A stretch of 64,000 bases of DNA from Arsukibacterium sp. UBA5043 (GCA_002415085.1 DIBV01000002.1:106117-170116), one strand, 5' to 3'. Counted from the first letter of the stretch, positions 1 to 9,279 are shown. Notes: generated by a model from the letters alone, not told the origin. Program-made: numbers and translations.

Positions 1-254
1 AACCAACTGCCATAACGATGATAGAAATGAACGCCGACCTCATCACATTTCAGAAAATGCCTTGGCTCTGCCAGCTTAGCAAAACCCAGAAATATGGCCA
101 TTGCGGCGGCAATATAAGCCAATGCCAGCCACAAATTAAATTGCTCTGCAAATAACACCGTAAATATTACCAGGCCCAGCAGGGCGCCAAGGCCGGATAA
201 TAACAATCTGGCTCCCCCCTGATGGCTGGACTGACTAACTAACATTGGCTCCAT
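1..254 (-). CDS. Partial small inner-membrane protein, possibly DUF2982-like
   Basis: An open frame runs from an ATG at 252-254 to the left edge without a stop, giving about 84 residues. The protein starts MEPMLVSQSS. Two hydrophobic stretches follow (about residues 18-35 and 42-58), and then a soluble part beginning EPRHFLKCDEVGVHFYHRYG. Two membrane helices followed by a PH-like soluble domain recall the DUF2982 family of Alteromonadales, but that is recall, not a search result. A second in-frame ATG lies at 243-245. Function is unknown and the C-terminus is outside the window. Confidence 0.5.
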   Translation of the reverse strand, partial: MEPMLVSQSSHQGGARLLLSGLGALLGLVIFTVLFAEQFNLWLALAYIAAAMAIFLGFAKLAEPRHFLKCDEVGVHFYHRYGSW

Positions 255-317
255 TTAACCCTCGTTGCCCATGGTAAGCTCTGATTTTTACGCTTTAACG
301 GTCAATACTGTGGCAAC

Positions 318-326
318 TGTTATACT
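318..326 (+). promoter_or_regulatory. Extended -10 promoter candidate for the RND efflux operon
   Basis: TGTTATACT at 318-326 fits an extended -10 element (TG-n-TATACT, 5/6 to TATAAT). No good -35 lies upstream, which is usual for extended -10 promoters. It would give a 5' leader of about 115 nt before the GTG start at 450. No regulator gene or clear operator is seen here. Confidence 0.35.
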
Positions 327-449
327 GGATCAGCACGAGGCACCACAGAATACGACCAACGCCGCCGTGATTGCGATAACGGATAATCTGTTCCACCATT
401 TAAAACATACAATACGCATTAAGTATTTTATGCAGTAAGCGGAGTCACT

Positions 450-1508
450 GTGACAAAAACTCATTCACGTCTCATCTGGGTAATCATGATAGCGTTAGCA
501 GTGTTTCTTGGCTATCTGTATTGGCAGCAACAACAGGAGCCCGCAGCGGGCAGAGGCGCTGGGGCACCGGTTGCTGTAAGTACTGCTGAAGTATCGGTAA
601 AGCCATTAATCCGGCAAATTACCTCGCTGGGCAGTGGCATTGCCAATAACTCAGTGCAAATAGTGGCACCTGCCAGTGATTTTTTAATTGAATTAAACAT
701 TCAGGAAGGTAAGCAGGTTAAAGCCGGCGACGTTATCGCAAGGCTTAATAATGTACAACAGCTGGCCAGAGTAACCGAGTTATCAGCGGTACTAACTGAC
801 CAGCGCCGGCAGCTGCAGCGGCTGGAGAATCTGGCCAACACCCAGGCTACGGCCCAGTCGCTGCTTGATGAGCAACAAACCCGGGTAAATACCACCTTAG
901 CCCAACTTGATATTGCCAAAGCTCAGTTAAACGAATTAACAATTCGTGCGCCATTTGACGGCTATCTTGGCCTGCGTCAGGTCAGTCAGGGCGCTTACGT
1001 TAATGCGGGTACGGTACTTACCACCCTGGACGACTTAAATACCCTGAAAGTAGAATTCAGTGTAGCTGAACACTATCTGGCCGAGATTAAACGTGGCATG
1101 CCGGTGCATGTTACTAACGTTGCCTACGGCAATGTAGATTTTAAAGGTGATGTCAGCGCTATCGATACCCGGTTGGACCCGGTAACCCGCTCTGTCAGAG
1201 TACATGCCACCCTGGATAACAGCGATCTGCGTTTACGTCCTGGTATGTTGCTCAATGTCAAAGTTGAGCTGGCCAACGTGCCGGCGTTGCAAATATCTGA
1301 ACGCGCATTGATACCACAACAAAACAAACAGTTTGTATTTGTGGTTAACGCTGACAACACGGTGAGCCAGCGTGAAATTGAAGTGGGTCAGCGGGTCCCG
1401 GGCTGGGTAGAGGTCGTAGCAGGCCTTTCTGCAGGTGAAGAAATTGTGGTTGAAGGCATTCAGAAGCTGAGACCTGGTCAGGTCATTAACCGGGTCGGAG
1501 CGCGATAA
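450..1508 (+). CDS. RND efflux periplasmic adaptor (membrane fusion protein, HlyD/AcrA family)
   Basis: This 352-residue adaptor would link the inner-membrane pump encoded next to an outer-membrane channel. It starts with GTG at 450, preceded by a GCGGAG ribosome site. An N-terminal membrane anchor (about residues 8-25) is followed by a lipoyl/barrel-sandwich half (IQEGKQVKAGDVIARL), an alpha-helical hairpin (about residues 105-160), the second lipoyl half (IRAPFDGYLGLRQVSQGAYV) and beta-barrel and membrane-proximal domains. The C-terminal EGIQKLRPGQ segment is typical of MexH/VexC-like adaptors. There is no lipobox, so it is held by the N-terminal helix. Its stop overlaps the pump start by one base (TAATG), so translation is likely coupled. 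The substrate cannot be told. Confidence 0.93.
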   Translation: MTKTHSRLIWVIMIALAVFLGYLYWQQQQEPAAGRGAGAPVAVSTAEVSVKPLIRQITSLGSGIANNSVQIVAPASDFLIELNIQEGKQVKAGDVIARLNNVQQLARVTELSAVLTDQRRQLQRLENLANTQATAQSLLDEQQTRVNTTLAQLDIAKAQLNELTIRAPFDGYLGLRQVSQGAYVNAGTVLTTLDDLNTLKVEFSVAEHYLAEIKRGMPVHVTNVAYGNVDFKGDVSAIDTRLDPVTRSVRVHATLDNSDLRLRPGMLLNVKVELANVPALQISERALIPQQNKQFVFVVNADNTVSQREIEVGQRVPGWVEVVAGLSAGEEIVVEGIQKLRPGQVINRVGAR

Positions 1509-4500
1509 TGCTGTTATCAGATTTATCAGTAAAGCGTCCGGTCTTTGCGACCGTTGTTAACTTGCTGCTGGTGGTGTTCGGTATTGTTTGCTTTACCATG
1601 CTGCCACTGCGAGAATTTCCAGACATCGACTCGCCGATAATCAGTATCAATACTAATTATCCGGGCGCCTCTGCTGAGATTGTTGAAACCAAGATTACTC
1701 AGTTGCTGGAAGACAGAATCAGCGGTGTTGAGGGTATTAAAAGTATCAACTCGAACAGTCGTAATGGCCGCTCCAGTATTACCATTGAATTTAACGTTGA
1801 ACGCGATATAGACTCGGCTGCCAATGATGTAAGGGACAGAGTGTCACGGGCTCTGAATAACCTGCCTGACCAGGCCGATCCCCCTGAAGTATCCAAAGCC
1901 AATGCCGACGAAGATACCATTGCCTGGTTTGTGCTTAACAGCGAAAACATGACCACATTGGAACTGACCGATTATGCCAACCGTTATATTGTTGAACGCT
2001 TTTCGGTGGTTGATGGTGTAGCCCGCATTCAATTAGGGGGCTCGCGCGATTATGCCATGCGGGTCTGGCTGGACCGGGATGCAATGGCTGCCCGTGGCGT
2101 TACGGTGCAGGATATTGAAAGTGTCCTGCGTAATGAGAACGTTGAACTGCCAGCCGGTAATATAAAATCATTTGACCGCGATTTTACGGTAAGAGTTATC
2201 CGCACCTATAAAACAGAACAGGATTTCCGGCGGCTGGTGATTAAACGGGGCGACAATAATTATCTGGTGCGTCTTGGCGAAATCGCTGATGTGATGCTCA
2301 CCTCAGAAGATGAAGAAAGTGAGTTTCGCGGTGACGGCAAAAACCTGCTTGGTATCGGCATTATTAAACAGTCTAAAGCCAATACGCTGGAGGTCGTTAA
2401 GGGCGCCCGCGCCGAAATGGAGCGAATTAAAGCCCAGCTGCCACAGGGGACCACCATAGAACCAGGCTACGATTCATCACTGTTTATCGCTGAATCTATT
2501 AAAGAAGTGTATAACACCCTTGGTATTGCGATGGGCATGGTGGTGTTGGTTATCTTCCTGTTTCTTGGCAATATCAGAGCCACTTTTATTCCCGCTATTA
2601 CAGTACCGGTAGCACTGGTTGCCGCGGTAACGGTGTTGTTTGCGCTGGACTTTTCAATCAACTTGTTAACCCTGCTGGCCATGGTGCTGGCGATTGGTCT
2701 GGTGGTGGATGACTCTATCGTAGTGCTGGAGAATATTTACCGTAGAATAGAATCCGGAGAGAACCCTTTACTGGCCTCTTATCGCGGTGCCAGAGAAGTA
2801 GGTTTTGCGGTTATCGCCACCACACTGGTACTAATTTCAGTATTTGTGCCACTGGTGTTTATGCAGGGCCAGCTGGGCAAACTTTTTACTGAGTTTGCCC
2901 TGGCGATTGCCGCTGCTGTAGCGTTTTCCAGCGTAACTGCCCTGACCCTGTCACCCATGCTATGTAGCAAATTATTACGCCATCGCAAACGTGAATCTAA
3001 ATTAGGCCATGCCTTACACCAGGGGTTCGCCAAGCTGGAAAACGGCTATCGGAAACAACTAGATGTGGTCACCCAAACCCGTTGGCCGGTGTTGGTAGTG
3101 GTGGTGCTGTGTTTTGCTGCCAGCTATCAGCTGGTTAAAATGTTGCCATCCGAACTGGCACCGACCGAAGATCGCGGTACTTTTTTTATCTCGATGACCC
3201 CGGCTGAAGGCGCCAGTTATCAGAGTAACAGCCGTAATATGCGGTTGATTGAAGATATTTTGCTGCCCTATTACGAAGATGGCGAATTTAACCGCTTGCT
3301 GATCCGGGTTCCTGGCTGGGGAGGGAGTGGTGGTATTGCCATTGTTGGTGCCGAAAACTGGAATAATGGCAAACGACGTACCGCCGAACTGATGCCAGAG
3401 GTCGCGGCAAAAATCAACGAATTGCCCGATGTCCGAGCGTTTACCTTTATGCGCAGTGGTTTAGGCGGCGGTGGCGGTGGCGGCCGGCCGGTGCAGTTTG
3501 TATTGCAGGGCAATACTTATGAGGAGCTGGCTCGCTGGCGCGATACCGTCATCAATAAGGCAAGTGAAAACCGTAACCTGCTGATGCTGGATCATGACTA
3601 TAAAGAAACGGTGCCACAGATACTGGTAGAAATTAACACAGAGCGGGCTGGTGATCTTGGTATCTCTGTTGGCGCAATTGGCCGGGCCCTGGAAGCAATG
3701 CTCGGTGGCCGACGGGTGACCACCTTCTTAGATCGGGGCCGCGAATATGATGTTATTCTGGAAGGCTGGGACGATGATTTCCAGGCGCCAGGCACCATTA
3801 AAGACGTGTTTATCCGCTCAGACAGTACTGGCCAGTTAATTCCACTTGATAACCTGGTTACCCTGCGCGAAGAAGCAACCTCGGCTGCCCTGAATCGCTA
3901 TAACCGGATGCGCTCTATTACTATCTCGGCCAGTCTGGCACCCGGCTACAGTCTGGGTGAGGCGTTAGAATATCTGGAAACGATTGTACAAACTGAAATC
4001 CAGGATACGGTGGGTATTGATTACAAAGGCGAGTCGCAACTGTTTCAGGAAAGTGGTGAGTCAACCTTACTGGTATTTTTACTGGCATTGGTCATTACCT
4101 ATCTGGTACTCGCCGCCCAGTTTGAAAGCTTTATTCATCCGCTGGTGATAATGATTACCGTACCACTGGGGTTGGTTGGCGCCCTGTCCGGCCTGTATTT
4201 CTTCGATATGTCACTGAATATCTATAGCCAGATTGGTCTGGTCATGCTGATCGGCCTGGTAGCAAAAAATGGTATTCTGATTGTCGAATTTGCCAACCAG
4301 CTGCGGGACGCGGGCGTCGAATTTGAAGAGTCTGTCCGCCGGGCGGCGATTCAACGCTTACGGCCCATTACCATGACCTGCTTTACCACGATTATGAGCA
4401 GCTTACCGCTGATTATCGCCACCGGCCCGGGCTCTGAAAGCCGCATGGTAATAGGTATGGTGATATTTTGCGGTGTGGCCCTGGCTACCTTACTAACGCT

Positions 4501-4633
4501 GTATGTGGTGCCGGTAACCTATATTGCTCTGGCCCGCAACACCGGTTCACCGAAAGCGCTCAGCCTTGAATTGGCGCGACTGGAACAACAAGCACCGGAT
4601 GAGCATGCGGCCGATGAGGTAGGGTCGAAGTAA
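1508..4633 (+). CDS. RND family efflux permease (HAE1 type, MexB/MexI-like)
   Basis: This 1041-residue proton-driven multidrug pump is full length for the family. It shows TM1 near residues 12-30, a large periplasmic porter loop, TM2-6, a second loop and TM7-12. The proton-relay pair is visible in TM4 as GLVVDDSIV (about residues 397-405), and the TM10 lysine is in GLVAKNGILIVEFAN. A run of seven glycines (SGLGGGGGGGRPV, about residue 652) lies in the second porter loop, where related pumps are usually less glycine-rich. The operon has no TolC-type channel gene, so it presumably uses one encoded elsewhere. The stop lies 3 bp from the end of the convergent SDR gene. Confidence 0.95.
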   Translation: MLLSDLSVKRPVFATVVNLLLVVFGIVCFTMLPLREFPDIDSPIISINTNYPGASAEIVETKITQLLEDRISGVEGIKSINSNSRNGRSSITIEFNVERDIDSAANDVRDRVSRALNNLPDQADPPEVSKANADEDTIAWFVLNSENMTTLELTDYANRYIVERFSVVDGVARIQLGGSRDYAMRVWLDRDAMAARGVTVQDIESVLRNENVELPAGNIKSFDRDFTVRVIRTYKTEQDFRRLVIKRGDNNYLVRLGEIADVMLTSEDEESEFRGDGKNLLGIGIIKQSKANTLEVVKGARAEMERIKAQLPQGTTIEPGYDSSLFIAESIKEVYNTLGIAMGMVVLVIFLFLGNIRATFIPAITVPVALVAAVTVLFALDFSINLLTLLAMVLAIGLVVDDSIVVLENIYRRIESGENPLLASYRGAREVGFAVIATTLVLISVFVPLVFMQGQLGKLFTEFALAIAAAVAFSSVTALTLSPMLCSKLLRHRKRESKLGHALHQGFAKLENGYRKQLDVVTQTRWPVLVVVVLCFAASYQLVKMLPSELAPTEDRGTFFISMTPAEGASYQSNSRNMRLIEDILLPYYEDGEFNRLLIRVPGWGGSGGIAIVGAENWNNGKRRTAELMPEVAAKINELPDVRAFTFMRSGLGGGGGGGRPVQFVLQGNTYEELARWRDTVINKASENRNLLMLDHDYKETVPQILVEINTERAGDLGISVGAIGRALEAMLGGRRVTTFLDRGREYDVILEGWDDDFQAPGTIKDVFIRSDSTGQLIPLDNLVTLREEATSAALNRYNRMRSITISASLAPGYSLGEALEYLETIVQTEIQDTVGIDYKGESQLFQESGESTLLVFLLALVITYLVLAAQFESFIHPLVIMITVPLGLVGALSGLYFFDMSLNIYSQIGLVMLIGLVAKNGILIVEFANQLRDAGVEFEESVRRAAIQRLRPITMTCFTTIMSSLPLIIATGPGSESRMVIGMVIFCGVALATLLTLYVVPVTYIALARNTGSPKALSLELARLEQQAPDEHAADEVGSK

Positions 4634-4636
4634 ATA

Positions 4637-5377
4637 TTAAAACGGTAAAACAGTCCCATCCCAGTTCAGCAGTTTACCGCTGAGCTGGGGGGTTAAGCCT
4701 GATGCCACTGCCGCCAGCCGCTCGGCAGTGGCCGCAGTGCTTTGCAGCTGTCCGGACGGGACATTGGCCTGAAATGGTGCTGATAGCGCCGTGTTGGTAG
4801 TACCAGGATGTAAACTCACCACAGTGGCCGTTTTATTATAACGGCTAACTTCAATACTGCTGGTTTTCACCAGCATATTAACCGCAGCTTTAGTTAGCCG
4901 ATAGCTGTACCAGCCCCCTAACTCGTTATCTGTGATGCTCCCGACCTTAGCACTTAGCACCAGCACTTTCACCTGAGGTTGTCTGGTTAAGTAGCTGAAT
5001 AACGCTTTTAAATATAAAGCGGGTTGCAACACGTTAATGTCAAAACTTTTATGCATTTGCACAGCGTTCAGCTGACGCAGGGTTTTCTCCGGACCATGCT
5101 GATTATCATGCAACCAGCCCTGGCAAATAAAAATAATCGCAGGTTCAGCGGTAAGCGCCTCAGCAACCACCTTATGAACCGCTTGCTCGCTTACGCCCTC
5201 TGTAACATCGGTTTGATCGTCGGCAGGCGACAGCCAGCTAACGTCAGCCCTTTCCATCGAAACAGGACAAGGCTGACGGCTAATTGCCTGCACCTGATGG
5301 CCCTGATTACAGTAATGTTGCACCAGCCCAACGCCAATACCACTGCCGGCACCAATAATCAGAATATTTTCAGCCAT
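4637..5377 (-). CDS. Short-chain dehydrogenase/reductase (SDR), C-factor-like
   Basis: This 246-residue Rossmann-fold oxidoreductase has the nucleotide-binding glycine motif at the N-terminus (IIGAGSGIGVGL, residues 6-17) and the catalytic YxxxK as YRLTK in GWYSYRLTKAA. The serine of the triad is probably in LVLSAKVGS. It resembles the CsgA/C-signal branch of short SDRs (PGTTNTALSAPF near the C-terminus). The start overlaps the end of the upstream FAD-oxidoreductase gene by 8 bp, so the two are probably translated together. Substrate unknown. Confidence 0.88.
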   Translation of the reverse strand: MAENILIIGAGSGIGVGLVQHYCNQGHQVQAISRQPCPVSMERADVSWLSPADDQTDVTEGVSEQAVHKVVAEALTAEPAIIFICQGWLHDNQHGPEKTLRQLNAVQMHKSFDINVLQPALYLKALFSYLTRQPQVKVLVLSAKVGSITDNELGGWYSYRLTKAAVNMLVKTSSIEVSRYNKTATVVSLHPGTTNTALSAPFQANVPSGQLQSTAATAERLAAVASGLTPQLSGKLLNWDGTVLPF

Positions 5378-6449
5378 GGGTCATAATCTCCTTTGCTGCA
5401 GCCACGCCGCTTAACCAGGCGTTCTCAATCCGGCCACCTTTTAACCAGTCGCCGGCAAAAGCCAGCTTTAGCCCCGCATGATAATCAGGCGTACTCTGAG
5501 TAACAGCGGGATTAATCTGCGCGTACAGCCATCGATGGCTTAGTGTATCGATGACATTAAGCTGCTGGTCAAAAATCAGCTCCATTTCGGCTTTAGCCAG
5601 CGCCGCCACCTGGGCTGGCTGTGCTTCTAAATGCAGAATTGAACACTGCGGACTAAAATGTACTAACCAGTTTTCCACCATGTGATCTCTACCTGGTTTA
5701 GTGTTTTGTCGCGCCAGCCAGCTGATATTACCTTCTTTGACAAAAATGGCATCGGCATCGGTTGTCAGCGGTCTGGCCAGCTGCAGATTTACCGCCCAAC
5801 ATGGCAGTAAAGCCTGGGCCTGGGCCTGCAACTGGTTCATTATCGGTATAATCTCACGGTATCCCAAGCCATCCGGCGCAGCGGCAGTTGCCAATAAGGT
5901 ATGTAGCTGCACCGGTGGCAACGCTAATATCAGTGCCGTATAAGGGCCAAAACGTTTGTTGTGCTGGTCAAACAGATACCAGCCAGAATCTGACTGAGCA
6001 TTTTTATTAGCAACGTTGTCAGTACCATTTTTGTCAGCAGCATTTTTGTCAGCAGCATAGTGCAGCCGGCTTATCCGGCAATTTAACAGCACGGGAATAT
6101 CTGCCAGCAGTGCTTTTACCGGTGCCTGCATCGATGGATTGCCGACCAGACGAACGGTGCTATCAGATGACTGCAACAGCTGGCCTTGCTCATGCCGATA
6201 ACAGACGGCCGGCCATTTACTGACCAGCCCATTAGATAGCCACTGACCAACCTGTTCGTTAAATGATTCACTGCGAGCAGTAAAGTACTGAGCGCCTAAA
6301 TCCAGATAATGTCCGGCAACGCGTTTAGAACTCATTCTGCCGCCAGCAGAGCGCCCTTTATCAAAAACATCTACCTGCCAACCCGCCATAGTGAGCGTTT
6401 TGGCTGCTGCTGCCCCGGCCATACCGGCACCAATTACTGCCACCGTCAT
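5370..6449 (-). CDS. FAD-dependent amine-oxidase-like protein (renalase-like NAD(P)/FAD oxidoreductase)
   Basis: This 359-residue flavoprotein has an N-terminal dinucleotide-binding motif (VAVIGAGMAGAAAAKTL) and the second FAD contact seen in amine oxidases and renalases (DKGRSAGGRMSSKR). The C-terminal FAD contact is LAFAGDWLKGGRIENAWLSG. Around residues 132-155 it carries a low-complexity insert built from degenerate five-residue repeats (AADKN twice, then GTDN, VANKN), encoded by 15-bp tandem repeats. It is the first gene of a two-gene unit with the SDR. In Alteromonadales and cyanobacteria, families of this kind are annotated as NAD(P)/FAD-dependent oxidoreductase; the substrate is unknown. 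Confidence 0.87.
   Translation of the reverse strand: MTVAVIGAGMAGAAAAKTLTMAGWQVDVFDKGRSAGGRMSSKRVAGHYLDLGAQYFTARSESFNEQVGQWLSNGLVSKWPAVCYRHEQGQLLQSSDSTVRLVGNPSMQAPVKALLADIPVLLNCRISRLHYAADKNAADKNGTDNVANKNAQSDSGWYLFDQHNKRFGPYTALILALPPVQLHTLLATAAAPDGLGYREIIPIMNQLQAQAQALLPCWAVNLQLARPLTTDADAIFVKEGNISWLARQNTKPGRDHMVENWLVHFSPQCSILHLEAQPAQVAALAKAEMELIFDQQLNVIDTLSHRWLYAQINPAVTQSTPDYHAGLKLAFAGDWLKGGRIENAWLSGVAAAKEIMTHG
5999..6055 (-). repeat. 15-bp in-frame tandem repeat inside the FAD oxidoreductase gene
   Basis: Two exact 15-bp copies lie at 6026-6040 and 6041-6055, with a diverged copy at 5999-6013 and a shorter 12-bp unit at 6014-6025. The unit length keeps frame and encodes (A/G)(A/T)DKN-like pentapeptides in a surface-type insert. 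Confidence 0.85.
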
Positions 6450-6546
6450 AAAAAGCTTTCCTGATTAGCAAACCGCTGTGGTACTTATTACGTTATGCTT
6501 AGACATCCCGATCGGTAATATCGTAATCAAACTTAACGGAGTACCA

Positions 6547-7080
6547 ATGAGCATTGAGATTGCCACTTTTGGCGCCGGCTGTTTCTGGTGTCTGGAATCC
6601 GCACTGAACCAAATACAAGGCGTAGAGCAAGCACTCAGCGGTTATATGGGGGGGCACACCGATAATCCTGATTATCGCAGTATTTGTACCGGGTCTACCG
6701 GCCATGCGGAAGTGGTGCAGGTTCGGTTTAACCCGCAACATATCAGCTTTGAGCAGCTTTGCCAGATTTTTTTCGTGTTACACGACCCCACCCAGCTTAA
6801 TCGGCAGGGCAACGATGTTGGTACCCAGTATCGCTCAGTCGTGTTTACCCATAACCAACAACAGGCCGATACGGTAAAGGCCATCATTGACGAATTAACC
6901 GCCGAGCAGCGGTTTGCCAAACCGATAGTGACGGAGATAAGCCCGGCCAGCACTTTTTATCCGGCTGAAGATTATCATCAGGGTTATTTTTTGCAAAACC
7001 CCCAACAAGGTTACTGTCAGGTGATTATTGCGCCGAAAATGGCAAAGTTCCGGCAACTGTTTAGCAGTCTGCTAAAATAA
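6547..7080 (+). CDS. msrA: Peptide-methionine (S)-S-oxide reductase MsrA
   Basis: This 177-residue enzyme reduces methionine-S-sulfoxide in proteins and repairs oxidative damage. The active site is at the N-terminus: FGAGCFWCLE, with the nucleophilic Cys in GCFWC. Family motifs GYMGG, VRFNP, FFxxHDPTQ, RQGNDVGTQYRS and the FYPAEDYHQGY block follow. The frame stays open to 6478, but ATG at 6547 is preferred because AACGGAG precedes it and it gives the normal family N-terminus (MSIEIATFGAGCFWC). It is divergent from the FAD-oxidoreductase gene. Confidence 0.96.
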   Translation: MSIEIATFGAGCFWCLESALNQIQGVEQALSGYMGGHTDNPDYRSICTGSTGHAEVVQVRFNPQHISFEQLCQIFFVLHDPTQLNRQGNDVGTQYRSVVFTHNQQQADTVKAIIDELTAEQRFAKPIVTEISPASTFYPAEDYHQGYFLQNPQQGYCQVIIAPKMAKFRQLFSSLLK

Positions 7081-7112
7081 AAAAACCGCCATTTAAGCGA
7101 AAATGACGGTTT
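7076..7112 (-). terminator. Intrinsic terminator of the aromatic aminotransferase gene
   Basis: A 12-bp stem (7101-7112 with 7083-7094) with one G-U wobble when read on the minus strand is followed by a run of T residues on that strand. On the plus strand the same pair is a C-A mismatch and no T-run follows, so it mainly ends the minus-strand gene and may also stall msrA transcripts. Confidence 0.75.
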
Positions 7113-7176
7113 AATAAGGCTTATATCACTTAACCAGAACAAGGTTTTACGTCCAAACCTTGCCAGGCAGCGATGT

Positions 7177-8373
7177 TCAACCTTTCAGCACAGTGGCAAC
7201 AGAACGGGCGAAATAATCAATATTGTTATGGTTTAAGCCGGAAATGCTGATCCGGCTTGAACCCACCATATAAACACTAAACTCAGCTTTTAAGCGGTCT
7301 ATTTGTGCTTTAGTGATCCCCAGAAAACTGAACATTCCATGCTGACGGCTAATAAAACTGAAATCGTCTGTAACGCCTTCTGCCGCCAGTTTATCAATGA
7401 TCAGCTGCCGGTAGTCATTGATCCGGTTGCGCATGTCAGCCAGCTCCTGATGCCATAATGTGGTGAGTTCCTGACTATCCAGAATATGGCCAACGATAAT
7501 AGCGCCATGGGCCGGCGGCATTGAATAAATACTACGTACCACACTGAGTAAATTAACCCGGGCAATTTCAGCCACTTTACTATCAGTTGCTACGATGCTA
7601 ATGGCTCCAATACGCTCACGGTATAAGCCAAAGTTTTTAGAACAGGAGCTGCATAGCAACAACTCCGGTACATGATCAGCCAGATAGCGCAGACCGGCGG
7701 CGTCTTCGTCCAGACCACTGCCGAAGCCCTGATACGCCATGTCGACCAGTGGGGTAAAACCACGTTCGATGGCTATGGCAGTAAAACGCTGCCATTGTTC
7801 AAAGGTTAAATCCATACCGCTGGGATTATGACAACAAGCATGCACCAACACGACATCACCGGCAGAAATGGTATTTAAATCGGCAAACATTTGCTCGGTT
7901 TGCAGGCCTTTGGTGGCATAGTCGTAGTAGGCGTATTCTTTAACTTTTAAACCCGCCGCCTGAAATAACGAAATATGATTAGCCCAGGTAGGAGTAGTTA
8001 CCCAGATGGTGGCGTCAGGGTTGGCTCTTTTAATAAACTCTGCCGCTACCCGCAATGCACCTGTGCCGCCTGGGGTATGAGCGGTTGTTACCCGATTTGC
8101 CAGCAACACCTGATGCGCAGGCCCGAATGCCAGTTTTTCTATATGGGTATTGAAATTCAGATCCCCCGCCATACCAATGTAGGTTTTGCTGTCTTCCTGG
8201 CGTAAACGTAAGGCTTCAGCTTCTTTTACACACTTGAGTACTGCGGTATGACCCTGCTCGTCTTTATATACCCCTACGCCCAAATCAACCTTGTTCGGAT
8301 TAGGATCGGCTTTGTATTCGGCCATCAGGCCAAGAATGGGGTCAGTGGCAACCGTTTGTAACTGAGAAAACAT
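7177..8373 (-). CDS. tyrB: Aromatic amino acid / aspartate aminotransferase (class I)
   Basis: This 398-residue PLP enzyme is full length for the AspC/TyrB group. The start LADPILGLM-type region, KVDLGVGVYKDEQG, the HACCHNPSGMD substrate/cofactor segment, DMAYQGFGSG and the PLP lysine site CSKNFGLYRERIG (Lys about residue 246) are all present. The C-terminus has the SGLNHNN and RISISG-type arginine for the substrate carboxylate (SSRISISG). TyrB-like function in Tyr/Phe synthesis is suggested because the window also carries pheA, tyrA and aroF, but AspC activity cannot be excluded. It has its own AGGT-type ribosome site and lies downstream of the GAF gene. Confidence 0.9.
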   Translation of the reverse strand: MFSQLQTVATDPILGLMAEYKADPNPNKVDLGVGVYKDEQGHTAVLKCVKEAEALRLRQEDSKTYIGMAGDLNFNTHIEKLAFGPAHQVLLANRVTTAHTPGGTGALRVAAEFIKRANPDATIWVTTPTWANHISLFQAAGLKVKEYAYYDYATKGLQTEQMFADLNTISAGDVVLVHACCHNPSGMDLTFEQWQRFTAIAIERGFTPLVDMAYQGFGSGLDEDAAGLRYLADHVPELLLCSSCSKNFGLYRERIGAISIVATDSKVAEIARVNLLSVVRSIYSMPPAHGAIIVGHILDSQELTTLWHQELADMRNRINDYRQLIIDKLAAEGVTDDFSFISRQHGMFSFLGITKAQIDRLKAEFSVYMVGSSRISISGLNHNNIDYFARSVATVLKG

Positions 8374-8386
8374 AAGGTTCTACCTG

Positions 8387-8392
8387 ATTATA
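8387..8392 (-). promoter_or_regulatory. -10 element candidate for the aminotransferase gene
   Basis: A perfect TATAAT on the minus strand lies 14 bp upstream of the ATG at 8373. The -35 region is poor. No TyrR-type box is visible here, in contrast to aroF. Confidence 0.35.
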
Positions 8393-8441
8393 TAGTGTTG
8401 CAATAAAAGTAAGCCGACAGCCTACTTGCTAGGGTAACTTG

Positions 8442-9119
8442 TTAGGGCAAATAATCCGGCACTACCAAGCACACCGCTACCAGTAACGCCATGGCAGCAG
8501 GCGTAAAAATAGCTTGCTGAAAATGTTCAGCATCGACAATACCGGCTATTTTGCCTGATTGGTCAAACAGAGGCAAACATGCTTCGGCCTGCACTTTCGG
8601 ATCGCAGGTGTAATACTCGCCGCCAGCCGCTAAATATTCAGGCACACTATTGATAACCCGGCCCTGACCGGTTAGGCCCACCGTACTATTGTTGCTGATT
8701 TGGGCAAACTCGCTGTTCAGCGGAAACTCAGCCCGCGATGCCGCGCCATAATAAGCCAGTTTAACCAGTACCTGCTCACCATCAGTATTGGCGCGGGCCT
8801 GGTAAATACCAAACCAGTCCTGGTTGCTATGCTGCTGATAATAGCTGGCAATAGCACTGAGTTTGCTAAGTGCCAGCGCATTGACCGGGGTTTCGCCACC
8901 CAGGATAGGCGCCAGCCTATAGGGCTCCGCAGCCAGGTGACCAAACAAGCTGCACGCGCCCCCTTCGCCCAGTTCCGGCACCTGAAAATGCCAGCTAACC
9001 GGGCCCGTTGCCGTTTGCAGATAGTGCGAAAGCGCCACCCGGTTTTGCTCAATATCAGCGCTGATATCGCCATACTCAGCCAATAAACCACTTTGTTGTA
9101 AATACTCAAATGCCTGCAT
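8442..9119 (-). CDS. GAF-domain protein, related in layout to free-methionine-(R)-sulfoxide reductase
   Basis: This 225-residue protein is not assigned a name. The C-terminal part has the layout of a GAF domain of the fRMsr type: WFGIYQ (about residue 114), a middle stretch leading to GLTGQG, YYTCDP and then ACLPLFDQSGKIAGIVDAEHF, which matches the family pattern of a cysteine-bearing loop followed by LPL...G.I.GVLDI. Two cysteines (YYTCDP and EACLP) sit near where fRMsr has its catalytic cysteines. The N-terminal 90 residues have no recognised motif. It lies upstream of the aminotransferase on the same strand and divergent from yciH. Confidence 0.6.
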   Translation of the reverse strand: MQAFEYLQQSGLLAEYGDISADIEQNRVALSHYLQTATGPVSWHFQVPELGEGGACSLFGHLAAEPYRLAPILGGETPVNALALSKLSAIASYYQQHSNQDWFGIYQARANTDGEQVLVKLAYYGAASRAEFPLNSEFAQISNNSTVGLTGQGRVINSVPEYLAAGGEYYTCDPKVQAEACLPLFDQSGKIAGIVDAEHFQQAIFTPAAMALLVAVCLVVPDYLP

Positions 9120-9279
9120 ACTTCACCGGGCTAATAGCCGTCCAGATTTCTAAAATTCGGGCTATTTTAGCAGAAGCGATTAAAAAGCCAAGCAGGACCG
9201 AGAAAAACTTGCTGGTCGTCAATCCGCTCGGTAAGCTGGCATTAATGCATTGTAACCTCTGAATTTTACGGCGACAGTT

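Noticed and set aside
5024-5386. 120-residue plus-strand frame
   Set aside because: Antisense shadow of the SDR gene.
8717-9109. 130-residue minus-strand frame
   Set aside because: Alternate-frame shadow of the GAF gene, which has the better start, ribosome site and domain.
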